A stretch of DNA of 64,000 nt from Cunninghamia lanceolata (Eukaryota > Streptophyta > Pinopsida > Cupressales > Cupressaceae): the NCBI GenBank assembly GCA_027924645.1, contig BSBN01000233.1, positions 11,488,501 to 11,552,500 of the forward strand, in the 5' to 3' direction. Below the pieces are notes generated by a model. It saw only the letters and a list, made by a program, of their open reading frames with translations. It searched no databases and had not been told where the DNA came from. The stretch's first letter is position 1; each line of letters opens with the position of its first letter. Shown piece after piece: positions 34,988 to 48,500 of this stretch. A program made the translations under genes and the position numbers.

Positions 34988-35172
34988 CTACGATTAACAA
35001 GATTTGTCTTACAATGGGTATTCACATACATGCAGATAACATTTATCTTTACTAACATCATTCATACTATATTTATTTTTAGCATTTTCCTATCATGGGA
35101 TGCATAAACTAGAACCTATAACACCATACCTGATTATACAGAAGTGACATGATGAGGGTTTCAATTACTTAC
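34988..35172 (-). other. Candidate 5'-leader intron of the LTR ORF, L copy
   Basis: Donor CCAG|GTAAGTAATT at 35172 and acceptor TTAATCGTAG|ATATCCATG at 34988 are 185 nt apart, identical in length to the LTR-M pair (50056/49872). This is a strong donor consensus placed just before the start codon. Splicing itself is inferred. Confidence 0.5.
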
Positions 35173-35690
35173 CTGGTTATGCATATCCCTTTATACAAGT
35201 AGTTTTCTGAAAAATGCTCTTAATGCTGGTGATAATCACATGTTTCTTCCTGCCTGTAAGCTCTGTTCATACAAGTATCACCTGTATGAGGGTTTGGAAG
35301 CTAGTGCTCTATAAAAATGATTTAATAGCAAGGTAAGTTTGAAAATGGTGATGAATTTACCTTTTAACCTTGCAATTAGGGCAAAACTAGGGTGAACCCT
35401 GATAGATTAGATTTTATTCATTGATCTTTCACACAGAAACTTAGGATTTTGCCAGGTGTTTCATTGGGCTTTGTGGTCGGCAGGAACTACCTACCAGCTT
35501 TGCGTGGATTAAATGTCAATGGTGGCAACGGGAGTGGGGTGATATCCATATGATAGGATATATTTGAATACATGAGGATATTTGGATATCGGGTGATATT
35601 TTCAAATATCACCCCAAGTGCAATGTGATCATCCTCAAGATGAAAGACTATCTTCTACAAGATCGGGTGATGAATGCACCCTTGGGTCGT

Positions 35691-35700
35691 GTTTTATATA
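35691..35700 (-). promoter_or_regulatory. Upstream TATA box of LTR-L
   Basis: TATATAAAAC on the minus strand, about 0.7 kb before the LTR-ORF ATG; the LTR-M counterpart GTATAAAAC is at 50577-50585. It could drive the LTR ORF separately from the genomic RNA. Confidence 0.5.
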
Positions 35701-36740
35701 TCAGGAGGATATTTCCATATATCGAGTGATGTTACAAAAATCATGATGACCGGATAAACAATAACCTTCTCCCTCTCGAAATATCAGGATGACGACACCC
35801 AGATACTCACTCAGTATATCGCTATGGTGTCATGACATCATCGTCATGTTATACGAGGAGGATCATGTTTAAGAAATATGCACCCAAGAAGTAAATGTGA
35901 TGATTACATCATCGTCATGTTTGTTTCTTTGTTTATCAGACTTGAATGACATCATCAGGATAATGGCTTAGGGGGATATTTCACAGCAAGAGGATATTTG
36001 AGGGATATTAGGTTACATTGAAAAATATGACTGTCACAAAATACACAAGGCTATTGACAGGTAAAGGTCATTATCACCTAAAAATTGACGTTTGGACATT
36101 TGGACCGCATGATTTATTAGGTGATAAATTAAATCAAGGTGATCTTCTGTAATATGACGGATGTCAAGAAATATGATCCTCCCTCTGTGGGTATCAGGTT
36201 TGACCAGGATTTTGACAATTCATAACTTTCACATCCTAATGAATATCAAGGTGATGTAAAAGGCAAACCTACATGAAATTTGATGCTCTTTCTAAATATA
36301 AGGTTACTGGTATGAAATATGAATTTTGACAAACTAACCTCATGATGATGACTTGCCCAGCCTCCTCATGCATGATGATCTGCATGACTTACTTTTACCA
36401 AACTGGCAAAAAGCACAAAAACAAGCCAAGCGAAAGTTGGGTCCCTGTTTTGTCAAGTCAAAATGGGGCGTGTTGTGTAACCACACAACAACTTGCCACT
36501 AAAGAAAACAAACAAATTCCAATGATTCAAGTGATGTAATCACATTCATTCATAGTATTCTAATTCTTTCTAAGCATAAGCATCATGGTCTTCTGAATGA
36601 TAAAAGTTCATCATGGTAATGATAATAACAAAGGATCATGTGTGTGCAACTGATTATTTATCTTCATCTTGAAAGTAAGTTGAAAACATAAGTAACTGGT
36701 GTTAAACTACATAGTTGGAGATCATCCCTCATAGCCAACC

Positions 36741-36852
36741 TGGATAGAGCCTTGCTGCCAGCAGGCATCCATAGCCCCGGCAAGGTTATCTATACAATCT
36801 CCCTAAGTAGAGCCCCACTGCCAGCCAGCGTTCATAGCCCCGGTAGAGTTAC
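36741..36852 (-). other. Twin stem-loop motif, C1 copy
   Basis: Minus-strand modules at 36852-36805 (CUCUAC...GUGGGG stem) and 36787-36741 (CCUUGC...GCAAGG stem), collinear with element A 6108-6219. Confidence 0.6.
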
Positions 36853-37339
36853 TTAAATGGCCTATTTTTATTTCTTTTCTGATTTTCTTTAAAATTTGTA
36901 TCTGATATCATCATGTCAGCTCATTTGTACAAGGTATAGTCACTTGTAACTTTAGGTTGGAGATTGTATTGGTAGCAAGGGAGTCCCTTTAGATTTTTCA
37001 CTTAACACCTATACTTGTATTTTCAACAAACCCAAGGCTATTATGTGTTTCATTGTGATTGACTCACTTTGATCAAGAAAGGCACCTTAATGAAAGGATA
37101 TCAAAGACCTGATCATGAATACTTCGTAGAATAAATTATAACCTATGTTTAAATTTGATCTCATCACTTAAATCCTAACAATTTAGTTATTTTCTAGGAT
37201 AATAAGTTTCCTCATCTTGACTAGCCAAAACAAAACAAGCAAACAAACAAACAACAATAAAAACATGACTATACAAGCAGCTATACAAATGTACATTATG
37301 ATACACATGACAACTATAAAGTCACTTAGGCCTAGAAAT

Positions 37340-38504
37340 AATGTGTGAGAAATTGTCCATTGACTGGCAGTGGGACATCCTCACCTGTCAGATTCTTGAG
37401 CCTATAAGTGCTATCTCCTAGTATCTCAGAAATTTGAAAGGGACCTACCCATAATTTGTCAAATTTTCCATGGTCACCTTTCCTCTCATGGGCTTTATCC
37501 CACATCAAGACTAGATTAGATATTCTAAAAGCTTTAACTTTGGCCCTTTTGTCAAACTAGCATTTGACAACAGCCTGATGTTTTGCAAATTGGTCAATTG
37601 CTTGACTTCTTTTCTCTTCTAGGTGCATTAGCTAAAGCAACTTGACTTCTTATCTATTGTCTACGCCTAGGTATTTTTGGGCAAACTGTAGTGTAGGAAT
37701 TTTCAAGTTTATAGGGAGGATAGGATCTACCCCATATACTAAGTGAAAAGGTGAGTTTCCTAAGGCAGTTTTCATTCTAGTTCTGTCTACCCATAAGGCA
37801 TACTTAAGAAATGAGTTCCATTCCCTAGGGTTCTTCTCTATTAATTTTCTTATGATATTCAACAAATTTTTGTTGGTGGATTCTGCCAATCCATTCCCTT
37901 GGGGATAATAGTTGGATGAAAACTTGAGTATGATCCCATGATCAAAAGCCCAACTTGACAATTTAGTTGAAGTGAAAGCAGAACCATTATCACTTACTAG
38001 AGCATAAGGAATTCCATACTTGGTGATAATGTTGCTTTCCAAAAATTTGATAACATCATCGGTAGTACAAGTTTTGCTGCTGACCACTTCAGTCCATCTG
38101 GTGCAATAGTCAGTAATTGTTAAGACATACCTATGGCCTAATGATGACAGAGGATTGATTGGTCCTATGAAGTCCATGCCCCATTGTGCAAATGGGCACT
38201 CTTCCATCACTGGCTGCAAGGGTTGTGCAGCATATTTCTCTCTGTTGGCAGCAACGTGGCATACATGAAAACATTTAATATGTTCAGCTGTATCCTTAAA
38301 AATTGTGGGCCAATAATATCCTGCTCTAAGGATTGCATGTGTTGTGGCCAGAGTTGATCCATGTGTTGTTTCGAACTTGTCATGTAATTCTACTAAAACC
38401 CTATTTGCTTCTGGCTTTTCTAAGCATCTCAGGTATATTCCTTCATAATTCTTCTTGAACAGGATTCCTCCCTTCATCATATATTTTTGTGACCTTATCT
38501 TCAA
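37340..38504 (-). pseudogene. pol: Integrase of C1
   Basis: Zinc-binding region near 38400-38230 with YYWPTIFKD; the expected Cys pair reads KCFHVC, where C2 has KCCHVC. The catalytic triad is complete: WGMDFIGPI, VSDNGSAF, GNGLAESTNK. A stop at 37650-37652 cuts off the C-terminal domain, which continues to about 37340 (DKAHERKGDHGKF-type region). A TAG ten codons upstream of the shown start (38514-38516) is shared with C2. Confidence 0.85.
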
Positions 38505-38619
38505 GGCTCTTCTCTATGAAGCCTGCAGTCTTGGAGGACACCTTCCAGTAATTAGGATGTGCCTGATATCTGCATACCATTCTTTATTGTCCTTAGCATT
38601 GATAACATACTGCTAACTT

Positions 38620-38936
38620 ATGATGTTTGGATCAATCTCTGATATCATTTGACTTAGAGCCTGTCCTCTTACCAATTTCATTGGTGTAATCTCCGTGTCA
38701 TACTCTTGTAAAACTGTAATCCACTTGGTTCTTTTTTCATCAGGCTCACTCTGCATCAGGCACTATTGCAATCACTTTGATTCTTAGTATATAATGCCTA
38801 AATTTTTTTACTTCCCTGACCAATGCAAGTGCTTGTCTTTCAACATCTACATATCTCAATTCAGCTTCCTTGAAGGGATAGCTCATGAAAGCAATTGGTT
38901 TTTCTTTATTCTCTTCATTCCTTTGAGTCAACACTA
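38620..38936 (-). pseudogene. pol: RNase H of C1
   Basis: LTQRNEENKEKPIAFMSYPF and AELRYVDVERQALALV match the native Ty3/gypsy RNase H. It is frame-shifted relative to RT, with a deletion near 38760 compared with C2 that removes about 15 codons after PDA. Confidence 0.75.
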
Positions 38937-39956
38937 CTACAGAGGTATGTTTTGAGGCAAATGAATAAATGTAGAAGTCCTTTGTGTAGTCTGGGCTGAT
39001 GAGGACAGGAGCATCTGATATGGCTTTTTTATGTCTTCAAAGGCTACCTTGGCTTCTGTTGTCCACTCAATCTTTGCATCCTTCTTCAGCACACTTTTGA
39101 GATCTACTACATGATTCCCCCTTTCTTTGGATAATACTATCAAGTCATCCATGTATATGACTATACACTTTCCTATTAAGCCTCTGAAGGCTATGTCCAT
39201 TGGTTGCTGGAATGTAGCTCTAGCATTTATCAGCCCAAATGGCATATGTCTATAAGCAAGGATCCCCCACTTTGTGGTGAAGGCAGTCTTCAGCCTATCA
39301 ATCTTGTCAACCATGACCTGATTATACCCTGAGAAGCCACCCAGAATGGACATCATTTTAGCTTCATTGACAATCTGCAAAACTTCATCTAATGAGGGTA
39401 AAGGATAATTATCCTTCTCTGATGCTTTGTTCAGGTTCCTGAAGTCTACACATAGTCTGATGTCTCCATTCTTTTTTCTTACTGGCACTAGATTGGCCAC
39501 CCAAGTGGAGTGCCTCATAGGAAATATTATCCTGGCATTTAAATTTTTCTTGACTTCTTAAAAAATTATTGGTTCAAGCAAAGCATTAATTGGTCTTTGC
39601 TTCTGTCTGAAAGGTTTAGCATCTAGCTTGAGAGGCATAGTGTGAGTTATGACTGATGTGTCATATATCTTCAGCTCATCATAAGTACATGCAATTACAT
39701 GGATGTAATCTTTGAGGGCCTAAGTTATTCCTTCTAACTCTTTTGGTGTGCAAACCTTACCAATCAAGACATTTCTCTTGTCTTCACTTTGTCCAATATT
39801 CACTTGTGAATATTGACCTCCATCAGCTTTGGGAAGGTCCTTCTGTTTCAGCATGTTATCCAAATCAAAGGCTCTTTCTAATTCAATCATACCTTTGGGA
39901 ATCCTATTACCAGGTAACTCTAATATTTCATCTTCTTCCCAAACATGATCTTCCAC
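38937..39956 (-). pseudogene. pol: Reverse transcriptase of C1
   Basis: The leader LPKADGGQYSQVNIGQ and WTYDELKTYDTSVI is followed by RT blocks WVANLVPVRKKNGDIRLC, FRNLNKASEKDNYPLP, ILGGFSGYNQV and YMDDLIVLSKERG. The catalytic Asp before GFSGYNQ is Gly here but Asp in C2. After VDLKSVL the frame goes straight to KKDAKIEWT, so the RT thumb/connection (about 70-80 residues in related elements) is missing, exactly as in C2. The TAA at 39558-39560 is shared with C2. Confidence 0.85.
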
Positions 39957-40037
39957 ATTATTCTCATCTATGATCTGAGCATCAAATATATCTCTGTTAG
40001 CGATAAAATCAAGGATGTGCTGATCATCATCAAAGAC

Positions 40038-40619
40038 CTATAGATTATTAACATTATCAGGTACTAAGGGTGCTGATACCAATTCTACTGAAAATTTTTT
40101 TAGGCCTAATATAGATAATGGCTCCAGTGTACTGGCAGCTTGGGCAAGTGCATCTGCCCTATGGTTTTGTTCTCTAGGAATGTGGGTGATATTAAATGTA
40201 TCAAAGTCTTCAATCAAATCCCACACTCTATGTCTATAATTTGACAATTTCTTATAGTTGCAAGAGTATATTCTTCTTACCTATCTAACAACTAATTCTG
40301 AGTCTCCAAAGACATGTAGAATTTTTACCTTCTTATTGAGAGCAAACAATATCCCATGAATCAGAGCTTCATACTATGTCACATTGTTAGTACAGGGGAA
40401 CTATAATTTGTAAGCAGCTAAATAGGATTTTCCTGATGGATCAATAAGATCAATCCCTACTCCAGCTCCTTGCTTAGACTTAGATCCATCAAATCTTAGA
40501 GTCCAGAATTTATCTTCAACATGAGGCTTAGCTGAACCTTTGCTTTTCTTTGCAGCTCTGGTAGCTGCTCCACCTGATATCCACTTTAGTTTAGGAATTT
40601 CAATTTTCTCAGACTTCAT
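40038..40619 (-). pseudogene. pol: aRNH of C1, upstream of RT
   Basis: Reading order: WTLRFDGSKSKQGAGVGIDL (first Asp), a CTNN...EYEALIHG-type block with a stop, VFGDSELVVR, then HIPREQNHRADALAQAAS (final Asp). This archaeal-type RNase H lies between the protease/spacer and RT, unlike element B where it follows the native RNase H. Stops occur at 40401 and near 40280. Confidence 0.8.
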
Positions 40620-41636
40620 CCGTTCTCTCTCTTGGGAAGCTGATTTTTCTTCTTAGTTTTCATCATCAAGAGAATGATCCTTTGGATCAGGGTCTGTATG
40701 TCCTTTTAAAATATGCAGGCACAATGAACAGGTAGTCTCTGAGTGAGGTGCCTCATGCAACCTACACCATCCTTCAACTAGTGCATCGTGTGGATGCCTC
40801 TTTTGTTTTATCATCTTCTTAATTTTCCCTGATAAAAACTCTTCAAATCTGGTCAGGTTACTACCTCTGTCTTCATCAGATAGTTCATAATCTGACTCCA
40901 TCAGACAATCACTTCCAGGGGTGATCTTTTCTTTCTTCTTAACATTTATCTAGTCGCATACTAGAATTTCTTCTGTTCTCTGCATATGATCTTCATCATG
41001 ATTTGTCATCTTTTCTGTGGTTCCTGCGGAAGACAAACAAGAATCAATATCATCATCATCACTAGATGTAGAAGTTACCTCAGAATATGATGAAGATGAC
41101 GCCTCACTGCATGCCTGCTCCAGCATCATCATGTCTAAGCATGTTTCACAAGTCTTTTCTGAATGTGCCTCATCATGTAATCTGCACCAACCATCAATCA
41201 GAATGTCATGAACATGAATACTTAATAACTGACAAGATTTTACCTATTTGGACAGATGCATCTCAAAGTTTTTGAAGCGATCTATTTCATTCTCGTTCTC
41301 AAAATTATTATCGGGTTCTACAACCAGCATGTCTTCGTGATGATGATGAAAGTCAAGCATCAGGATCTCTTCTATCCTGATAGTCTATGGTCTAATGGCA
41401 TAAACTCTAGGTTCAACATTTACATACATGATCTCATTTGTTTTGTTATATTTGGTTATCATGTGCTTCATTCTAGATTCAGCATCTATTCTTATCTGGT
41501 TAGGTATACCTTTCCAAGGCAACCACATGTGACTGAAGTCAGTAGACATATATCCATTCAAAGTCTTTGACTAGTCCCTACTAAGCAGCATCCCATATGT
41601 GTCAGGTATGTCGACTACCTAAATATCAATGTAATA
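40620..41636 (-). pseudogene. pol: Pol spacer of C1 with two CHHC modules
   Basis: Between protease and aRNH lies an acidic spacer with two C-x2-H-x3-H-x4-C-x2-C modules: one near 41190-41120 (WCRLH..AHSEKTCETCL) and one near 40770-40700 (WCRLHEAPHSETTCSLCL). Stops at 40950-40952 and 40653-40655 are shared with C2. The first module and the sequence before it match the element A ORF. Confidence 0.72.
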
Positions 41637-42167
41637 CTAAATCCTGGGATCTGATGCTAATTGCATGTGTATATAAGTTAGTTCTCTTATTACACTCACT
41701 TCTGTCTTATCTAGTTGTGTCACCTTCTTTAAAGATTTAGTAGGATGTAATCCTAAAGCATTGCATATAGACAAGGGCATCACATTTGTAGATGCACCTG
41801 AATCCACTAAACAATTGTGTAAATTCTTACTAAACATCCTTATAGTGAGGAGGAAAGGCGGTGACTCACTTTTATCTCGGTATAACATCATGTGGGATGT
41901 TTCTGCAACTTGGACAATAGCTAGCACTTTATGTTTGATATTACTATCTCTAGTAGCATGATATTTACTACTAGATTGGCCTGGTGAGTGATTATCCTCC
42001 TTAGGAGCAGGATCATCAAGTGATTTCATGAAAGCCCTCTTAATTGCAGTAGTTTTCAACAATTCTGACAAAGATAGGTTGATCTTTACCTTCTTCATTT
42101 CATCTGCCAGATATGTGACAAGTTTATCAGACTCATGAGTTAGGCCAATAGTTTTTGACACCGTATT
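41637..42167 (-). pseudogene. pol: Aspartic protease of C1
   Basis: CLVDSGASTNVMPLSICNAL holds the D-S-G-A active site (41794-41805). Downstream, the WLPWKG..NQIR block leads to the spacer. Protease is in the same frame as gag and pol, so C encodes one polyprotein frame. Confidence 0.82.
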
Positions 42168-44126
42168 CTATGGTGATAGATATTGTGCATTTACCTTTGG
42201 AAATCCCAGATTATTACTTGCCTTGGGATCAGGAGGTGTGTTAAATTTATTCAGAGGCAAGGAACTAGTTAATGGACCAGTAGGTCTGTTGGAATTACTT
42301 CTCAAATTATAATTATGCTTGCCAGGGTATTGTTGTTGGTATGCATGCACCTCTTCATGTTCAGTGGAAGGCTCATTCTCATCTTCAAAGGGGAAGACAT
42401 AATTTGACTCAAAAGCCATTGCAGATTCTTCACAAGCCTGGGTATAATGCTGGTGAGATGACACAGTCTGCTGATGATGATGATTAGTATAGCTCTCTAA
42501 TACAAATGTAGAGTCATATCCACAAGGGACAATTTCATTTCCTTCCACCTGAGGTGGATTCCCAGAAGTGTTAGATACTTATGTCTGGAAGATCCTGGTA
42601 GTAATTCTAAATTGTGGACAGTCCAATTCTGCATGAGCATTTGTATTGTGTATTCTGCACCAATTGGTGAGGGCTGCCTTAGCAAGATTGACTCTAGTAG
42701 TCTGTTTGGCTTCACCAGGTGGCTGCTTATCTAACAATGATGGTAGTGAGCCATTATTTGGTCTGGAGTTCCATACTCTAGGTTGTCTCTGAGGATTATT
42801 GTTATTTCCACCACTATTATTGAAATTACTGTTGTTGTACCCTCTGTCAGGATAATTTGGTCTGTCATTGTTATAACCTTTGTTTTGGTTAGGCTGAGAA
42901 TAGAAGTTTTGATTTCTTAGATGAGTGACCTCTGTAGTTAATTTTCTTAGTTGAGCAGAGATTTCTTTGATTTCTTCCTTCTCTTCTTGAGATTTAGCCA
43001 CTACATTTTTAGTTTGAGGCTTGAAGAAAGAGGATCCATGATTATTGTTGGATAGGTCAGCACTCTGAGGCATCTGAGTTTGTGTAGGATATTGTGGTGT
43101 CTGGCCATTCCCATTAGGGGGTGGCATGATACTTAATGGAGGCACTTGCAAGGGTGCTGGCATGACTGCTGGATGTATCATAGCTCCATTAGGATATTGT
43201 TGAGATAGATACTGTTGTGCCAGATATGCAAGATATTGTGGAGGATAAGTTGGATACATGCTAGGCAATGTCGAGAATGCAACATTTGTAGTAGGAGCAG
43301 GGACTAACTACTAATTTACTTTGATAGCTTCTTGAAAAGCTCCTGTCAAGGTAGTGATTTTGGGGAGTGTTCTTCTGATGAACATGGAAGTCAATGGATC
43401 CAAAGCTGAGTAATAGATACTCCTAGCAGTAGCATCTGCTACAGTATATGGAGCAACTAACTTGGATAGCATTTTCTGGAACCTAGCATTGAAATTGGCA
43501 ATAGGTTCTCCTTCAAACCTCTTGATTGTGGCAAATAGGTGATAGTTCATTGAAGGACCAATTGGTATTTTGAACCTATTGGTCAAAGCTTTCTCTAGGA
43601 CAGCCCATGAACCAATAGAACTCTGACCAAGACTAATAAACCAATTATAAGCCTCTTCCCCTAGGGAAAAAGGAAATAATTTGCATACAGCATCTTGATG
43701 TTCTATTCTGGTCCTAGAGCAGGCCTCTTTAAAGGTTTTGATATGATCATCAACATCCTGATAAGGATGATATTTTGGACAAAGTTTGTCCAGATTCTTT
43801 GGCAACTCATGATATGCAATAAAGGTCAAAGGTGACTCTGTAGTAAAGAAAGACATTGCAACTAGAGGAGGTTGAGCCTATGGTATAGTTGGCTAAGGTT
43901 GGACCTGGGGTTGAGATTGAACAGGAGGATCACAGATATCCTAGAAGGTATTTGCAAACCAACCGGAGTCATAGGAGGAGGTTCTGGTGAAGCTCCTGAT
44001 GCACTAGACCCTGGAGTGTGATGGATGTCTACAGTTCTAGGTCTGAACACTCTAATAGGTAGTTCTTCAAAGATTCCACTAGATCTAGACCTGGTATTTA
44101 TCCTGTGAGCCAGGATTTCTCAATTT
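42168..44126 (-). pseudogene. gag: Gag of C1
   Basis: The reading starts near RINTRSRSSGIFEELPIR with no clear ATG, then a Pro-rich region, the capsid-like domain (CKLFPFSLGEEAYNWF...GSWAVLEKALTNRFKIP), a Pro/Gln/Tyr-rich segment, an Asn/Gly-rich segment, and the CHHC finger WCRIHNTNAHAELDCPQF near 42660-42600. A 2-bp loss near 43940 shifts the frame relative to C2. The TAG at 43311-43313 is shared with C2. Confidence 0.82.
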
Positions 44127-44551
44127 TGAGGCAAATTGGCTGGAACTTTGCAAATATCAGTTGAAATTCACCAGCTGAGGTGATATTTGTGATCGGATGA
44201 ATGATCTAACTAGATATTTGTGAAATATTTGCAAAGATAATGCAAATATGAAGTGATAATGGGGTATGATGACTTCTACCATGAGGTATCAGGTTTCTAA
44301 AGCAAAGCTCTTCAAATCTTGAATAGATTTACCTAACATTGGCTGATATTTGTGAATTCCTAATGATCTACTATAAAGCTTGCAATATTTACATTTGATT
44401 TGGAAATCTTTACACAAGATGAGCATCTACAAGCTTGCTACAGTAAATACTTGAGCAATATTTGGAATTCACGAATGCATTCAAGGTTAACTTACTCTCT
44501 GCATCATCAAACCTGAAAATAATGATGATGAACGTCTTCTTTCAGATAAAG
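44127..44551 (-). other. Leader of C1
   Basis: About 425 nt between primer site and gag. It is rich in AAATATTTGC and GCAAATATCAG phrases and has no gene. Confidence 0.55.
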
Positions 44552-44569
44552 GCCCTCCTTCTAGTGCCA
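44552..44569 (-). other. Primer-binding site of C1
   Basis: Minus strand TGGCACTAGAAGGAGGGC, next to LTR-M. One base differs from the element A site. Confidence 0.72.
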
Positions 44570-45397
44570 ATTTATGTTGGTCATGATGTTAGTCATAAAC
44601 AAGAATGGAATAAAAGTACACATTAACCTTTATTCATCTTGAAAGATACGATGAATTTAGAGAATTCATGATCCCAAGTCTCTGGTGATTAGGTCTTAAT
44701 CATCTGACATTACTCAGAGGTTGATGTGTGTTGCTGTTTCCATTTTTGGGGCCTTACGTTGAGATCATCATCATGATACAACTTCTGCAAAGATTCTTCA
44801 CAGAGAGGTCATTTGATACAGTTGTTTGATCAAATGATACAGTTATACTCAAATATTTGCATGATGTTCATCAATTATACATTCTTTGTCTCTAAATATG
44901 CTAAAGATATACAATTATCTACGAGATATCTACATGTTTCTAATATTTTCTTGAGATTGTCAATTATTTGCATTTATGATGGTGAAATGCTCTGAAATTT
45001 AAAGGAAATTGAAAGAAATGCTTCAAATTAATGTTGAACCTTCAACTATTGAACCACATGTACATCAGATACAGTCATGAAGAGGAGAAAACCAGACCAT
45101 ATGTTCACCAGGACATTCCATAGCTAGATACAGTTGATGCTAACTTCAAAGGAATTGTATGAAAACAACATATGCAAGTAGACATACACTCTAAGGGACG
45201 CAGCAAATCACAGCATATATCTAGAATTCACACACTGATTACTCAAGATTTACTATGAATTGTAATCAAACAAGTCTTCTCATTCATTAAGTATGCAAAG
45301 ATATCGATGTATACAAAAAGCTTTGAAATGAGCCCTGAATATTTCAATAGATGGATTTCAATTAAGTTTCAACTATTTGAAATGAGGCATTCCTGCA

Positions 45398-45407
45398 CCT
45401 TTTATAG
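45398..45407 (-). promoter_or_regulatory. Downstream TATA box of LTR-M
   Basis: CTATAAAAGG on the minus strand, 171 nt after the LTR-ORF stop and 0.8 kb before the LTR end. If it drives the genomic RNA, the ORF lies in U3. Confidence 0.55.
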
Positions 45408-45577
45408 AACAAGGTGAGGAATCCGTTACAAAAAAATCTATGATCTTGATTTATCTATGAATATTTACGGTCAGGATTTCCTTTGACTTTGTCAACTTTA
45501 TCAAAATGGCACAAGTTGCCAGCTGGCAACTATCTGAAAAACTTATTTTCACTAAGTATCAGATGCTAATATTTATT

Positions 45578-48500
45578 TCATGATGCATCATCATCTACCT
45601 TATCTGAATCATGTGCTTCATCATCAGGTGTATCACTACCTGAACCTTCATCATCCTGATGATGATGACCCTATATATGAGGTTGCATGATGACCCTGAC
45701 ATTTTCATACAACTGCACAATTCTATCTATTTCTTCGCCATCCTGAGTCTTTGCTTTGATAATGGCGTGTTTATGTGCTTGATATTTATTTCTAATGTTG
45801 TCCAGTTTATTTTTTCTTTGATGTGATGTCTCATTGTAATTTTCTATTTTCACTTGTTCCTCACCAGTTTATCCATGATTTCTTTAGTCAATTAGCCTAA
45901 TGGATCATCAACAATAAATTGGAAGTTATTGTGTAGAGCTTGAATTGCAAACTCCTCATCTTGATTTTCTACCTTTCCTTTTAACACCTCCAAAATTTCT
46001 TCTTCAAAAGACATCATATCATGTAATTTTATGTTGATTTCTCTCAACTTATTGTTGCACCTTTTGAGCACATCACATTCAAATTGAATGTCCTTATAAC
46101 ATATATCTATTAATAATGCATTGTTATTATTCAACACCTACTTGTTGATGAGCAATTGAGGATTTATCCTCTTTATTTCTCCCAGGATATCTAATATCTT
46201 CTCCAATTGGAAAGATCTTTTACCTGTCTCCATCTGCAGCTTGTCTACTTTCCTTCTAGAATCACTGAGAGAACCCCACCTCCTCAGAGAGGCCTTTACC
46301 ACTTCCTCTACTGTATCAAATGTGGAATACATCCACTTTCTCAATATGGATGACTCATGCTTCATGAGATCCAACTTATTTACTTCTTCTTGGGAAATAG
46401 CAGTCAATGGGACTGCATGTTCAGAAGAATCATCCTCAGGATTAGTTAATCTCCCTATATATGCATGCAACTGAACAATGTGCTCTTTGTGTTGCTTTTT
46501 TTCTCTTTTTCTCTCTTAATTTTTTGAATTAAAGAATCTATAATATCTTTACCTTCTTGACCCTCTTGGTCTGCATTTGCAAAACCTAGGTCAACTTTAT
46601 TAATCTAGAATTCTTCTAGAGTAATTTTACCCTTTTCTTTCTCTACAGTAGGGATTGCAATTTGTGCAGTCCTTCTTCTAGTAGTGGGATCCCTCTTAAT
46701 GGTTGAAGTCATTTTGGCCTTCCTCTTTGGTTTTATTATATTTTCAAAAAACAAGGTGGACACATCAAATTCCTGAATCTCAACATCTACCTCTGTATTA
46801 ACTTCCTTTTCCAACCATTGAGGTACCTGTTCATGTTTCTTAGCATCATCATGATGTTCACCATTATCTCCTGTATCTATCAGCACATGTGATGGAGAAG
46901 ATGACTTCTTCGTTTCTTCTTCATGATGCTCATCCTGAGAGCGATCCTGTGGTATCTCCTCCTGCTGAGGAATTTCCTTTTCTAGAGGAGCATTGTCCTG
47001 AATTGGAAGATCTTGAGATATGTCTGTATGATGATCATGATCATTTTCCTTTATTACCTCATCCACTTTTGACTTTTCCTCTTGTTGAGGCACATTTATA
47101 TTAGTGGATATTGTGGAATCCTCCTTAGGTGCTGGTGTTTGTTCTAAAACCATGATTTGTTCTGCACCTGCACCACTTATTTCTTGATCTTTAGAAGTAG
47201 GATCTTCTATTACATCCTTTTCATCAGCCTTCTTCTCTTGAACTTCTACTATATCAGGCTTGGCTGATGTATCCTGCTGGCTCATTTCTGAAGTATGGCC
47301 CTCTAGTTCTGCCATCTTCACTTCTTCTATATGTTGTTTCTTATCAGGTGTACCTGCTAGATGTTCAGGACTTACATCCTGTCTACCTATCAAATCCACT
47401 ACTACAGGACTTGCCACCTGTGCAACTAATGTATCTAGCTCCATTTCTTGAGCTACCTTCTCTGGACTCTTCTCCTTCTCAGATTCCACTTGCTTCACTT
47501 CCTCCAATATTGTTTGAATTGATGGAGTCCCATGAGGAGTCATTTGCATTCCTGCAGCAAGGGTTTCCATCTTCTGTTAAGCTACTTCCTTCACAACCTC
47601 ATCATCAAATAGATTAATTGTTTCCTCTAATGAGATATGACCTCCTTCTAGCATCTTGGAGGTTTCTTTGCTTTGCTCTTCTACAAGTTCAGTTTTGAAC
47701 TTCACAATGGTAGGAAGTGGAACATTGTGTTGAAATTTCTTATGCACAACTTCACTACCTACCCCTTTTAATAGTGTAGGGGATTGCTTTATTTCACCCC
47801 TCATGGAGGTTCTTGGTTTCTTAGGTGGCGTGGCTACCACCACCTGTGGGGCTTTTCTCTTCCTTTTGAACAGCAAAGGGACCTCCTCTTCTTCAGGCTC
47901 TTCCTCCATAAGGATATCTTTTTCTATTGGCTTCCATGAGGATTGAGCCTCTTCTTGGGTCTCAGTAACTTCTGCCTCTACTATCTTATCTTTCTTGAAC
48001 TTTTGTTTACTTGTCCATGGAGGTGATGCTGATCCTGATCCTAATCCTGATGTTGTTGCCTCCTAAGCTGTAAACATTGCCCTCTCAATAATCACCCCTT
48101 TGGGTTCATTATCAATCTTCTTACCCCTAGGGGGTCTTTTGCTTTGTTGTTGTTGTGGAGGCAACCTATCTCCTTTAGATTTTCTTTTCTCATTTATAAA
48201 ATCATCATATTTCTCATTAGGAATATCCTGTCCTTTCTTCTTGTTGTCCACAGTAATGGCAACACCTTTCTTCTTCAATGCCTCAATTTGTTCATCTACC
48301 CAAGCTTGGGTAAGGTGTAAGGTCCTAGAAATGAAAGGATCCAAAGATATGTCTTCTTGTATGGTCAGATCAGGCGCAGATATGGTATCATTATATATTT
48401 TCTTTTCTTCATATTCATCTGCCATTATCTTGCCATCATCCTTTTTCAACTGTGAGGGAATGGGGATGCAATCAAAGGTTTTGATTTGATTCAATGTCAA

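Larger units (their letters stand above)
10972..36490 (-). repeat. LTR-L of array C, interrupted by element B
   Basis: The minus-strand 3' LTR of the array. Its start at 36490 reads TGTTGTGTGGTTACAC and its end at 10972 reads ...CCAACA. Removing 15972-34675 and one ATATT copy gives about 6810 bp, collinear with LTR-M. It contains the LTR ORF and two TATA boxes (35691-35700 and 11785-11794). Confidence 0.87.
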
